From Calliopum simillimum (taxonomy: Eukaryota > Arthropoda > Insecta > Diptera > Lauxaniidae), in the NCBI GenBank assembly GCA_951812925.1, contig OX638369.1, forward strand, positions 64,618,228 through 64,682,227: a stretch of 64,000 nucleotides of DNA. The letters are read 5' to 3'. The notes under the pieces were generated by a model. That model was not told where the DNA came from, did no database searches, and saw only the letters and a list, made by a program, of their open reading frames with translations. Shown piece after piece: positions 22,844 to 33,936 of this stretch. Made by a program: the position numbers and the translations under genes. Within the stretch, counting starts at the first letter, position 1; every line of letters begins with the position of its first letter.

Positions 22844-23405
22844 TACACGGAAAAAACTAAACCGTAAAAATGCATTGAAAATCCCAGTTATTTTTACTGA
22901 TTTTTTCAGCGACTGTGCGCCCGTAAAGAAAAACCGTATTTTTTACTGATTACAAACAGTAAATTTTTAAAAAAATTTAAAATTAAAAAAAAATTATGTT
23001 GACGGTGTTGAACTTAAGACCTTTGTATTTCTAGGCGATACTCTAACCACTGAGCTACTGTAGCATTTTCATTTCTATAGCTTTTTATTTTATTTAAATT
23101 ATGTTTCAATAACATTTTTTACAATGTCAAACAGTAAAAATTGATAATTATTTTAAGCAAATACTGCAGAGCTCACTAGTACTTTTTCATGCGACAACTT
23201 TTTGCTTCTATATTCAATATTTTTCACTGTTTGCCGCTGTACTTTTTGAAGTTTAAACCGTATATTTTACTTTTGTGCCATTACTTTTTCATGAGAATCC
23301 AGTAAAGTAATTGAATAACTGGAACAAATCGTAATTTTTCATGAGATAATTATCAATTTGTGCTGTTTGAAAATCAATTATTGCAGATCATTTTTTTGCG
23401 TGTAC
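22844..23405. mobile_element. nested TIR element carrying an antisense tRNA-like module
   Basis: Ends 'TACACGGAAAAAAC' and 'TTTTTTTGCGTGTA'. Several CAGTAAA/TTTACTG motifs (22885-22970, 23100-23300), an A-rich tract (22967-22993) and a tRNA-like module (23000-23074). Architecture parallels 10592-11331. Confidence 0.6.
23000..23074 (-). other. tRNA-like module with good A-box
   Basis: On the minus strand 'AGTAGCTCAGTGGTTAGAGT' is a near-canonical tRNA D-arm with A-box. 'GGTCTTAAGTTCAACACC' is a B-box-like T-arm at the expected distance. T-arm and acceptor stems do not pair well. A T-rich tract follows on the same strand. Confidence 0.65.
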
Positions 23406-24024
23406 CATTTATAATTTATTAGCACAAATAAGTTCATTAACCAAAAGAGTTTTTGATGGAAAAAAACCATTTATTCATTTATTTCACCAACACGTGCTGT
23501 GGGTAATATGGACCTCCAAAGAAAAAAGCCTCAATATTAAATGTATTTATCATCTTTTTCAGATGGGGAATCTAGCTGCAGATTTCATGACGATTCTGAT
23601 TGTCATTATTTGTGATTCGTTAACTACAAAAGAAAAAAATGATAAAAAATGCATATAATGTAATACCCTTTACTCAGAAGATCGACGGGGCGAATTTTGG
23701 GTTGAATGTGTAATCTGACGTTCTTGTCATGACGTCATGAAAAATATGCCGAATGTGGAAGTGACATTTTTATATGCAACTTCTGTACCAAATGGACTAT
23801 ATGGTACATATTACACTACACTTTTTGTTTATCTTCATTTTGAGTATTTTCAGTTTTTTAATTTTTTTTTCTTTATCCTGATGAGATATTTATCTAAAAG
23901 TGAATCAGAATAAAGGTAAATTGTTTCCTTTACTGAATGACATACATTTAATTGTTTTGTTTTATGTTTTTTGGGTTTTATTTAAAAAAGAAAGATGGGT
24001 GGTCCATATTTCCCTCCCTTACCC

Positions 24025-24377
24025 TATACCTTAAGAAGTAATACGAGTTCTTCTCTAAGTTAAACGTATAATTAAACAGAATTGAATAGAGAATTTATGT
24101 AAAAAAATTAAGGAAAATTAAAAGACACCAAGATTAAAGGAAATTTTATACTTTATAACAGTATTATCATTAATTTTAGAAAAATTTTTTATATTTTTTT
24201 GTACATATTTCTAAAATTCAGTTTTTTATCTGCATTTTACATTATGACCTTTTTTTCCTTATATCTAATAGTTTCTTAGATATACCTATGCATTACAAAA
24301 ATAAGTATTTTCCCAAGCCATGAAACTTTAAAAAAATCATAACTTAATTAATTTTCACCCAACAACGAAAAATTAAA
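24025..24377. other. no gene seen
   Basis: AT-rich sequence between two mobile elements; no recognisable structure. Confidence 0.4.
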
Positions 24378-25356
24378 CTAGTAAGGGTGGTATCTTTGGC
24401 CTGGCCAAAAACTAATTACCCTACACTGCATTTCAAGTAAATATATTATTAGGAGAGTATAAGAACAAATTGCTTATATGGAAAGTGCCACGCCCTCGCC
24501 TCCGAGCTTACCTTGATTTTGCGTAGAGCTTTCAATTACTGTTCTGAGTAAAATTCGGTTAGGTTTTCTTAAAAAAATCTTTCAGTATAGCATTTTGAAA
24601 CTTTCGCTTATATGGGAGGTGCCACGCCCTCTAATCCTACTTCGCCTACTTTTAGTTCAGAGTTTACAATTAATGTTCCTTCGTGTTTGAGTGAAATTTG
24701 GTTGGATTATCTCAAAAAAACACTTTCATTATATAATTTTGAAACTTTTGCTCATATGGGAGGTGCCACGTCCTCTTGTCCGAGTTTACCAAGATCTTGC
24801 GTATTGCTTGCATTTATAGAGCAGAGTTTTTTAGTGTAATTTGGTTGGGTTATCTCAAAAAACGCTTTCCGTATAACATTTTGAAACTTTTGTTTATATG
24901 GAAGGTACAACGCCCTCTAGTTCGAATTCGCCTAGTTTTTGCTCAGAGCTTATACTTACTTTCCCTAGCATTTATGTGTATTTTGCTTCTGTTATTTCAA
25001 ATAATGCTCTTATTATTGCATTTTGAATATATTTTTTGTATGGGCGGTAGGCGTGTCCGTTGACCGATTTCGCTCATTTTCAATCCCCCGAGCTAACTTT
25101 TACGACGGAGTCAGAATACCAAATTTCATTGAATTATGTTGCTCAATTTTCCCAAAAAGTATATTCCCACGCACACCCAACCACCCAGCCAGCCAGCCAG
25201 CAAGTCAGCCAGCCAGCCAGACAAACGGACATGGCTATATCGACTCAGGAGGTGACGCTGATCAAGAATATATACACTTTTTCATACCTGTCACGCCTCC
25301 TTCTCTGCGTTACAAACGGAAGGACAAAGTGAATATACCCTGGGTGTAGAGTATAA
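24378..25356 (-). mobile_element. INE-1/DINE-1-like Helitron, copy B (near full length)
   Basis: Minus orientation. CTAG terminus at 24378-24381 and hairpin 'TTTGGCCTGGCCAAA' (plus-strand text) 13 nt inside. Four ~140-bp units have 'CACGCCCTC' at about 24487, 24625, 24766 and 24908. Core GTCGATATAGCCATGTCCGT block near 25230-25250 and 'TATACCCTGGGTGTAGAGTA' at the 5' end. The frame 25023-25349 is repeat-derived. Confidence 0.9.
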
Positions 25357-25428
25357 AAATACGTGGCCAGTAACAGAAAATTATTAAAATAATGTAAAAT
25401 TTAAATCAATTTTCAAAGTGTAAGTCTG

Positions 25429-26090
25429 ACAAATAATACGCCATATATTCTTGATCAGCGTCAACTCCTGAGTCGATATAGCCATGTCCGTCTGCCTGTC
25501 TGGCTGGCTGAGTGTGAATAGAAATATTTTTCGCGGGAAAACTAAGCAAGATAATTCAACGCCGTGGCACGGCTATCGTCCATACAAAAAATATATTCAA
25601 AACGCAATAATTAGAGTAGTATTCGCTTTAACGGAAGTAAAATACACATAAATGTAAAGGATAGTAAGTATTTACAAGCACTGAGGAAAAACTAAGCAAA
25701 TTAGGACAAGAAGGCGTGGCACCTCCCATATAAGCAAAAGTTTCAAAATGCTATGCTGTAAGTGTTCTTTGAGATAACCCAACCAAATTTCACTCAAATA
25801 CTCAGAACAGTAAATGCAACTTCTAACCGAAAACTAGGTAAACTCGAAGAAGAACGCGTGGCACCACCAACATAAGCAAAAGTTTTAAAATATACTGAAA
25901 GAGTCTTTTAAGATAATGAAACCAAATTTCGTACAGATATTTGGAGTAGTTAATGCAAAATCTGAGCAAAAACTAAGTGAACTCAGTCAAAAGGCCGTGC
26001 GTGGCACCTCTCGTACAAGCAAAACTTTCAAAATATTGCAATGTAGGGTATATTATTTTTTGACCAGGCCAAAAGTAACACCGTTACTAG
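25429..26090 (+). mobile_element. INE-1/DINE-1-like Helitron, copy C (5'-truncated)
   Basis: Plus orientation, opposite to copy B 70 bp away. Starts inside 'ATATATTCTTGATCAGCGTC'; the 'TACCCTACACC' 5' block is missing. Ends 'TTTTTGACCAGGCCAAAAG' + 'CACCGTTACTAG' before T. Confidence 0.85.
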
Positions 26091-27255
26091 TTTCCTTTTA
26101 GATATTTAATTTTACTGTTACAGCACCCTAATATGTAATGAAAACCAATAATTTTTGTGGGACTGTGCTTCTTGTGTTCATTTTTCGCGATGAAAAAGCT
26201 TTTTATACGTATCTTCCTCGCTTAAAATTTGAATAAATATTTGTATTTTTTGCATTTTTTTAAGCACCCTAATTAACTAACAGTACATATTCGTAAGTAC
26301 GTAAGTATATGTATCGCGCATATCGTGCTAAAAATGCATTGATCCATGCAGTTGGTTTTTGTGTATGCTACTGTTGTTGTTGCTATTTGAGATTATACGA
26401 GGAGTTGCCATGTGTTCTTTGTGTTGTTATTTCTTTTAACTTTGTAACAAAACCAAAATATTTATTTCAGCAAATGGCAAGCCACCAACGGCGACGGCGA
26501 CGGCAACCAAAACATAAAACACTTGCGATCTAAAAATTGGCTTTGAAACTGTGGCTTTGTACTTTTTGCACTTAGCCACATTGTAAATTTTACTGCTGTT
26601 GTTTCTGTATTGTTTACGTTACCATAATCTATTGCATTCGCTACCGAAGATGCTCCAAAGCAATTTTTGTTACTGTTGCTGATATTTACTTTTTAGATAC
26701 TGGTACTGTATATATTTATGTATGCATAACATGTATAGATACTTATATACGAATATATGATGCGATCATTTCGCAACTCAGCCTCAAACCCATAACTTGA
26801 CGTTGCAGCATTTTCGTAGCAAAAGAATTTTTACGGAGTGTTATTAATGATTTTTTACTGAACCACCAACTCATCTTGTTTGGAAAACTAAATCACACAA
26901 TTTTTTTTTAATTTTTTGTGAACACTTTTTAATACGAGTTATCAAATCGCGACCTTAGAATAACAGGGTTCTAACTGACATGTTTTGTGAAATCGAGTTA
27001 TATATTGCTTCGTACTAAATAGACCACGCTCTTTCGATTACCGGCTACTCAAATATTTCCATCTCGTATGGTTTCTGAGATAATTAATGAAATTGAGATG
27101 CACAAGGTTCAATCTACACATATTCAAATTAAAATGAATTTCACAAAGTTCTAACTGCCAGATAGAACTTTGTGCTTCTGTAAGAGAGCAGGCAAATTAG
27201 ATAAAATCATGTAATTTTGTTAAACAAGCCCCGATTTCGAGCCGACATGGCTCAT
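26091..27255. other. no gene seen
   Basis: 26440-26530 has a 'TTTATTTCAG|CAAATGG' acceptor-like site followed by a short Arg-rich frame, but nothing corroborates an exon. The rest is AT-rich. Confidence 0.35.
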
Positions 27256-28100
27256 TTTGCACGATGAGCTTGAAAAGGGGGAAAGTGGAGTTAAAATGGA
27301 TCCAAAATTGGCTAATGCAGAAAGTTTCAATATTGTTTCTAGATTAAAAGAATGTTAAAATTAAAATCCTAGCTGCTCGTCTTCGCTGTATCTCATACAG
27401 TTTTTGAGATATCTTTGCCTAAACAAGGAAAAAATACCGTTTTTGCTATAACTTGAATCTATATAACTAGAATATGGAATATTTATACGTAAAATCCGAT
27501 ACAGTTTCTTAAAGTCCTAATCTCTTTCTTTAAAACTTCATTTAAATTATGTCAATATCTTTATGTTTCTCTGAAATATCGTAGACTGAAATAATGAAAA
27601 AACATGTTTTTTGCACTTTTTTAACTTTTTAGGTTAGGATATCTCCGAGAAAAATAAAGATACTTTAAATTGGGTTTTAAAGAAAAAGATTAGAGCTTTA
27701 AGAAATTGTATCGGATTTTACGTATAAATTTGTCGCATTGAGCTATTTTACTATGAATTCACATTAAAAGTACTAAACAATATGAATATTCCATAGAGAA
27801 ATCCCTATGACTTTACTAAGGAAATCTTCTTAAAAATTCAAAAAGATTTTCACATTATTTTTGTATGGAATACAACATAGAATGAGATAAGTTATGTGAG
27901 GAACTTATTAATTTCTAGTTTTAAGAAGGAAAGCGTATAAATTGTTTTCTGCACAAAAAAGTTTGTCACTTAAAATTAAAAAGATACTCTAATAAAATCT
28001 AAAGGACATTGTTTTTAAAATTATGAGGTTTCTCATAAATTGATTTTTTCAGTTAAACAATTTGTGTTTTTTTGCAAAAGTGATTGTGATTGTTTGCGAA

Positions 28101-28800
28101 ATGGTTAATTTTAAAAATTTTCCAAGTGAAAGTACCAACAATGAAAATGTTAGTGATATACTAAATGTGCCGTCTATAGAATGGAATGAAGGTGAGCTTC
28201 TGGAAACTCAAGAAATTTTTCATTCCTGGGGCTTAAGTGGCTCGGCTTGTTTACTGTTAAAAGTTTACGGAGTGAACTCCATCTATGTCCTAAAAAAACT
28301 AGAAATGGAAGATGTGGAGAAATTTTTTGGTAATATATATGGCTCTGGGTTTTTTGGTGAAGAAATAAAGTTCAAAGCCGGATTGCGGCAGTGGCGAAAG
28401 GACAGGGTAAGTCATTTTGTTATATTTAGATGATTCGTCTTTACCGTCAATTTGTTCTTGCAGAACAAGCCCTTAATATGTGACCAAGGGACAATATCGC
28501 CACCATCAACCCGTAAAGTGTTAGAAATGCTAGAAAACATTTCAAATACTATAAGCAATGTCAATTGCTCCAGATCCTCAATTACAGGTATTTCCCGTGC
28601 CTCTACGGAGTTCTCGCTTAAGCCTTGTGGCAGTGATTTGTCGACTATGCTTAAGTTCACTGTAAAAGGACAACTAGTTTTATAATGCTAGTGAAAAATG
28701 TGCAATTATTAACTTCATTTCATTAGATGGACCTCCTATTCATTTCTACACGTTAAACAATGAACTCAAAGTTATTCGTCGAAAAAGATACTGGAATTAG
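28101..28800 (+). pseudogene. two-exon gene with SAM-like domain, frameshifted
   Basis: Exon 1 is 28101-28406 (ATG in good context, 'GCGAAATGG'), intron 28407-28463 (57 bp, GTAAGT...TTCTTGCAG, phase 0), exon 2 from 28464. Residues ~40-102 ('ETQEIFHSWGLSGSACLL', 'VYGVNSIYVLKKLEMEDV', 'EEIKFKAGLRQWRKDR') match the SAM-like pattern of insect proteins often found near transposons: W-x-L helix, 'L..le.eDv', then 'G..ikFk..l..W'. Exon 2 is Ser/Thr-rich ('ISRASTEFSLK') and ends 'FTVKGQLVL' with TAA at 28683. Directly after, in the +1 frame from 28681, 39 open codons read 'YNASEKCAIINFISLDGPP' and 'HFYTLNNELKVIRRKRYWN' to TAG at 28800, which looks like the continuation after a one-base indel. A possible AATAAA lies at 29155-29160. 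Function unknown; SAM domains mediate protein-protein contact. It may be a cargo or accessory gene of the surrounding transposon. High confidence in the exon structure, moderate in the domain. Confidence 0.65.
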
Positions 28801-29206
28801 GCACGGTGCGATTTTACCAATTGTTTAAAATTATTGTGGTTTGCTCAAAATTAAACTTTTTGGCGTTGTTTGATTTAAATTATCCCAAAATCAATTCAAA
28901 ATTAACGCAAATTCAAAAAATCGCACCATTAAATCATTAATTAAATTTCTAAAATAGGTTCATCAATTAATTTTTAAAAAAAGGTCGAAAAACGGTTAGT
29001 TTAAAAAAAAAACACAACACACTTAAACTAAAATTGGAGGAACTATGATTTAAACCATGTTTTGTTCTGCATTGTTATACCTTTTTTGTTTTAAAACTGT
29101 ATTGAAGTATTTTATGTACTGCATAACATATGGTTAATGTTTCTTCTTCCTTTCAATAAAATTAACTGTAAAACCATTTCAGATTGAGCTTTCTTTACAA
29201 TATGTA

Positions 29207-30511
29207 AAGAGCCAAAACAACCACATAAAATAGAATAAAAATAAAAAGATATATCTATGCTTATCATCCAAGAAGAAAGTCACATCAAAACCATAGAGAA
29301 ATCTTCTTAAAATATCTGCAAACCTTTTCTATAAAAGCCTTATAATATTAAGAAGAAATCTTATCCTTTTTCAAGAAGATTTCTCATAAATTTTAGTTGA
29401 AATTCACATAATTTTCAATAGAATGAAAACATCCTTTCAAGAAGAAATCGTATTGAAAATGATAAGTTTTCTTCTTAATATTACGAGTTTTTCATATAAA
29501 TGTTTACAGAAATTTTAAAAAGATTTTCTCTATGGTTTTGATGTGACTTTCTTCTTGGATGAAAATCATAGAGATATCTTTTTATACCCTACACCCAGGG
29601 TATATTCACTTTGTCCTTCCGTTTGTAACGCAGAGAAGGAGGCGTGGCAGATATAGAAAAGTATATATATTCTTGATCAGCGTCACCTCCTGAGTCGATA
29701 TAGCCATGTCCGTCTGTCTGTCTGGCTGGCTGGCTGGGTGGCTGGCTGGGTGGCGGGCTGGGTGGCTGGCTGTGTGTTGAAATACACTTTTTGGGAAAAC
29801 TGAGCAAGATAATTCAATGAAATTTGGTACACTGCCTCCGTCACCAAAGTTAGCTCGGGGGATTAAAAATGAGCGAAATCGGTCAACGGACACGCCTACC
29901 GCCCATACAAAAAATATATTCAAAATGCAATTTTAGGAGTATTTTTCACGACAATGCAACCAAAATACGCATAAATACTAAAAATTGTAAGCGCAAGCTC
30001 TGAGAAAAAACTGAGTGAATTCGGACAAGAGGGCGTGGCACCTCCCATAGAAGCAAATGCTGAAAAACGCTATACTGAAAGCGTTTTTTGAGATATTCGA
30101 ACCAAATTTGACTCAGATACTAAAATTCATGAATGAAAGCTCTCAACAAAAATTGGGTGAAATCGGACAAGGGGGCGTGGCACCTCCCACATAAGCAAAA
30201 GTTTCAAAATGCTATACTGAAACAGTTTTTTGAGATAATCCAACCAAACTTCACTCAAATACTAAATACTATAAATGCACGCTCCAAGGTAAAACTAGGC
30301 GAACTCGGACAAGAGGGCGTGGCACCTCCTATATAAGCAAAAGCTTCAAACGCTTTACCCAGAAAGGTGAACTCGGACAAGAGGGCGTGGCACCTCCCAT
30401 ATGAGCAAAATTTGAAAAATACTGCAGTGTAGGGTATTTAATGTTTGGGCAGGCCAAATTTTACACCCTTACTAGTTATTTTTGTTCTATTTTATGTGGT
30501 TGTTTTGGCTC
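29207..30511. mobile_element. palindromic MITE interrupted by INE-1 copy D
   Basis: Left arm starts 'GAGCCAAAACAACCACATAA'; its inverted form is at 30480-30511 ('TATGTGGTTGTTTTGGCTC'). The inner arms ('CAAGAAGAAAGTCACATC' at 29268-29285 against 'GATGTGACTTTCTTCTTG' at 29539-29556) confirm one palindrome of about 410 bp, cut by INE-1 (29584-30475) in a T-run near its right side. Related AAGAAG/AATCTTCTTAA blocks at 27795-27850 may be a degraded copy. Confidence 0.8.
29584..30475 (+). mobile_element. INE-1/DINE-1-like Helitron, copy D (full length)
   Basis: Best copy. Order: 'TATACCCTACACCCAGGG', 'TTTGTAACGCAGAGAAGGAG', 'TATATATTCTTGATCAGCGT', 'CCTGAGTCGATATAGCCATG', a GTCT/GGCT microsatellite (29708-29775), then units with 'GGGCGTGGCACCTCC' at about 30031, 30173, 30315 and 30383. 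It ends with 'GGCAGGCCAAA' hairpin remains and 'CCCTTACTAG|T'. The host palindrome lets both junctions be read directly. Non-coding; frames 29589-29807 and 29606-29923 are repeat artefacts. Confidence 0.92.
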
Positions 30512-30826
30512 TGTGTAAGATATCTCAAAAACCGTATAAGATACATCAATTTAAAGGCCGGATTCAAATTCAGCATTGCAAAATACATTAAATGTAACTA
30601 TTTTTATATTTGTTTGTTACGTTTTTTTTTTCTTCATTTTAATTTTATATGGTTTTCATGCAAGTACATACCATGAACACAAAAATGTGCATAACTAGCG
30701 AAGACGAGCAGCTAGGATTTTAATTTTAACATTCTTTTAATCTAGAAACACTATATAGAAACGTTCTGCATTAGCCGATTTTGGATCCATTTTAGCTCCT
30801 CTTTCCCCTTTTACAAGCTCACCGTG

Positions 30827-33816
30827 TTTGTTAGTAATTGAACTTAGAAAAAACCAACACTTAAAATTTATGCAATTTTTGAAAAAAGGTCGAAAAACTA
30901 AGAAAGCAATCTTTCCGAAATTAATTGTTGGCAGTCTACTAGCTATTAGGCACCACTCATTTGAAAGTGGGCGAAATATCACTTACAAGTGAACCACAAT
31001 AAATGGTATAGCTTGCAAACTGTAAAAGATATTTAGATGAAAATTGGTGCATGCATGTGAACATCAATACCTTTTAATAAGCAATACCACTTAGAAGTGG
31101 ACTATCACAACCTTAAAATAAGGCAGTATCTGAAAAATGACACGAGTAATTATATTTGATATTTCGTATCACAATTCCTGATTCGGTGGGTTTTTTTTTC
31201 CAATTCATACTTTTGAAAAATAATTGATACCTGTTACAGTGTTGTTTCAATACGTACTAATCGATTTATTTTACTGTTTTCTAAATTGTTTGTAACTTTT
31301 CAACTTTTTTTTAACGATTTTTGAAGTTTGAAATATTTTTATTTTCCGATGCCTTTCTCACGAATTTCACCACATAAATACCGACTAAAATTATCAGATT
31401 ATTTTATACCGAGCAGGGATTGGTCTCCAGGTACTTATATATTAAGTTTATTCGAACTCTGCGGTCAATTTGCAATAATCATAAATAATGGATTAATAAT
31501 TTCTTAAATTCTATTTTCTTGTATTATTAAGACAAGTATTATTAAACTGTATGAATCGAAAAAATATTGTTATATATTATTACATAAGCATTATATATTT
31601 TTTTCCTCAGCTATATTACATTATATTTAACGCATATATATCTTTTTTTAGGTAAGTTCCCGTGATCAAATCATCAAATGAAAACAATATACTAGAAATA
31701 TGTGAGTAAGCATTTATGTATAAACATTATATTATTTTTATTTGTAAAATTGTAAATAGATATGAAGGAAAACACGCCAAGTGTAGCAGTATGAAGTGTC
31801 AGAGAAGAAAATAAAAATTCAGCCTAAAAACTTCAAATACATTATGTTTTTGGTTTTTATGCAAATTACGTTCGTTTGTCGGAAATCCAAAATATTTGTA
31901 TATTAATGGCGGCAATTTGAACATTTTGAACCTTTAAAGAGTATATTAAGATGCATACTTTGCCAGTTTTCAGAGCTTATTTAAGTGCTTCAAATGAATT
32001 TTTTCGTGCTTATTTTTGAGACCCTAAAATATCACCTATAATGGGATTAATGTTATTCAAAACAGTATTACTTAGAACTTCACTTTTTACATGCTGAAAA
32101 TGTTAATATAACCTACGATAAAGATTTTGATTCTTATAAATTTTTTCTTTCTACATTGCTCATTGTCACTGTCAATTTCGTTTCTTTATAACTTTGATAT
32201 CATTGCATCAACATAATGATGTAGGCAAAATAGCGACAACCACTAATTTCACTCAAAAACATAACAAAACAAATTCAGCATTTAAATGTTGTGAATCAAG
32301 TCAAAATCAGTCGCTCACACTTATGTTCGTACGCTAATTTGAGGTGGCCCTTAAGCTCTGACGTCACGGTTACACACAATTTATGCTTAAGTTGGCGCTC
32401 AAGTGGTTTTCACTTCGACAGACATGTTAGCGTAAAACCAACATAATCATCATTACAAAATGACTTAAGCGTTGAACAGAATGATGAAGCTGTAGTATGT
32501 CGCTGTAGTACAAAATGTAGTGAAGTAGACGATGAAGCGCTTCGAGAATGGACAAGTTTGCTGCTTATGGAATAGAGTTGCCAATCTTTTTTGTTATAAA
32601 ATTTTGCATAAATTTTAAAATAACTTATACTTTTAAAACTTAAAATTATTTTCACAATTTTATTTGCTGCTCTTTTTTATGAAATTTTCAAGAATTTTGC
32701 GCTGAATTAACCTTTAAATCATTGAATAATGTTTACCAATTTTTTTTCATCAATTCGGTAACATTGTTCTTTTGTCAAAAAGCATGCAGAAAGCGACATT
32801 GTTGAAAAGTTCGAACTTTGTGAAATGTTTTGCTGACATTTGTGAATAAACCGTAGAACTTTTGAAAGTAGTATCCCAGAGACTTCTAGTAAACGGCTTT
32901 GTAAGCGAGCGGACAATGCATAATCTTTGTATTTTCTCGTTTGAAAAAAAAAAAAAAAAAAATAATAATTGTGCGGTCCCGGGCTTTTTCTGAAGTGCTT
33001 GTTTCGTGTTCGTCGGTTGGGCCCGTTTCCTCTAGTTGAGCGTTAATATCATTTCGCAAGCTTGCAAAAAACTACTATAAATTTAATTAATGAAGACTTT
33101 GTTTCTGCTTAAGTCCGGGCCCTCCGGGGGGATTATCACCCTCACCCCCCCCCCTTCTCGGCAGGCCTGGGCATGACTCCAAAAAACCACTTTTGCAACA
33201 AAAATTTTTCAAAATTATTTTCAATTACACAGTCCTGCATAGGTTTTCCTCTCTGAGTTTTAAAAAGCGATTTCTATAGATTTAAGTGTGTTGATTACGA
33301 GAAAAATAGTGAAAAAATTCCAGCACGTCACAATTGTCAGTAATTTAAGTTTTACTTAAGTGCCTTTTTTGTATATTCAAGACTACCACGCCTATACTAC
33401 TGAACGTATCAAAACCATATTTGCACCAGATGTTTTTTTGGTGCTCCAACACATTTATAAGAAATATGGACAAGGGGGTGTTGTACCCCCCATACAAAAA
33501 AAAAAAATCAAAATAATTGAAAATTTTATTTGAGTCGCTCCTACGCCCATACCAGTAAGTATATTGAAACCATATTAACAGCATATATCCGCCTGATATT
33601 CCGAAAGATTTGTCTTGACAATAGGGGTAATCGAATGAAAGTACGGTGCGCTAGGTATGCAAAGAAAAGTTACCAAAAATAAAAAAATAAAAAAAACGCA
33701 TATCTACTTACTTGACCTGCATTATGAAACTTGATATCTGGATGAATATTATGCATAACATTTATCTTGATCGTACGGGGAGCACCAAAAAAAAATATGG
33801 TGCAAGAATGGTTTAA
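30827..33816. other. no gene seen; one CRE site and a weak direct repeat
   Basis: A perfect TGACGTCA (CREB/ATF-type palindrome) lies at 32359-32366 within less AT-rich sequence. A 41-codon frame (32446-32577) with plausible composition sits nearby but has no other support. 33118-33175 is unusually GC-rich. 33383-33590 holds two diverged direct units ('CACGCCTATACTACTGAACG' against 'TACGCCCATACCAGTAAGTA'). A-run at 32944-32960. Confidence 0.4.
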
Positions 33817-33932
33817 CCCTTAAATGCATAGTGGACCTCATATGGTTATGAACATAATCATGGTTAAATTTAGCCATGGTTAATAAATGATTATGTTCAT
33901 GAACCATATAAGCTCCACTATGCGTTTAAGGG
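33817..33932. mobile_element. piggyBac-type MITE (116 bp)
   Basis: Hairpin with ends 'CCCTTAAATGCATAGTGGA' and 'TCCACTATGCGTTTAAGGG', flanked by TTAA at 33813-33816 and 33933-33936. CCC-starting TIRs with TTAA targets are the piggyBac hallmark. Inner 'TGATTATGTTCATGAACC' is also palindromic. Confidence 0.85.
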
Positions 33933-33936
33933 TTAA

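Larger units (their letters stand above)
22564..24024. mobile_element. TIR element with G-rich ends, TA target duplication
   Basis: Ends 'GGGTAAGGGAGGGAAATATG' and 'CATATTTCCCTCCCTTACCC'; TA at 22562-22563 and 24025-24026. The subterminal motif 'GTAATATGGACC' recurs at 22593-22604 and 23503-23514. Contains a nested TIR element (22844-23405) and a palindromic TGACGTCA (23730-23737). No transposase; the frame 22581-22817 is unsupported. Confidence 0.8.
27260..30826 (+). mobile_element. CAC-terminated TIR transposon (Chapaev/CMC-like) carrying a spliced gene
   Basis: Inverted ends 'CACGATGAGCTTGAAAAGGG' and, inverted, 'CACGGTGAGCTTGTAAAAGG'. The inverted similarity extends about 160 bp inward on the left (to ~27430) against about 30645-30826. 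Flanked by TTTG on both sides (27256-27259, 30827-30830). CAC ends with a 4-bp duplication fit Chapaev; the CACGGTG heptamer also recalls Transib, but that family duplicates 5 bp. Inside: sequence shared with 62286-63089 (27430-27660 and 30515-30610), a SAM-like gene (28101-28800), and a palindromic MITE interrupted by INE-1 copy D. Net own length is about 2.3 kb. No transposase catalytic motif was recognised. Confidence 0.7.

Noticed and set aside
10829..23074. Functional tRNA genes
   Set aside because: A- and B-box-like parts are present but acceptor and anticodon stems do not pair by eye, and the blocks sit inside repeats.
25023..25349. Open frame of 108 codons beginning MNIFFVWAVGVSVDR, with similar frames in the other long INE-1-like copies
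   Set aside because: It lies across the core and microsatellite of a non-coding Helitron repeat; similarity between copies is DNA-level repeat identity, and the frame includes a PASQ-type microsatellite peptide.
26309..26533. Frame with acceptor-like TTTATTTCAG and Arg-rich end
   Set aside because: Arg-rich part is a CGACGG simple repeat; no donor or homology.
32446..32577. 41-codon frame near a CRE site as a micro-exon
   Set aside because: Sequence is a GTAGT/GAAG-rich imperfect repeat and lacks splice signals.
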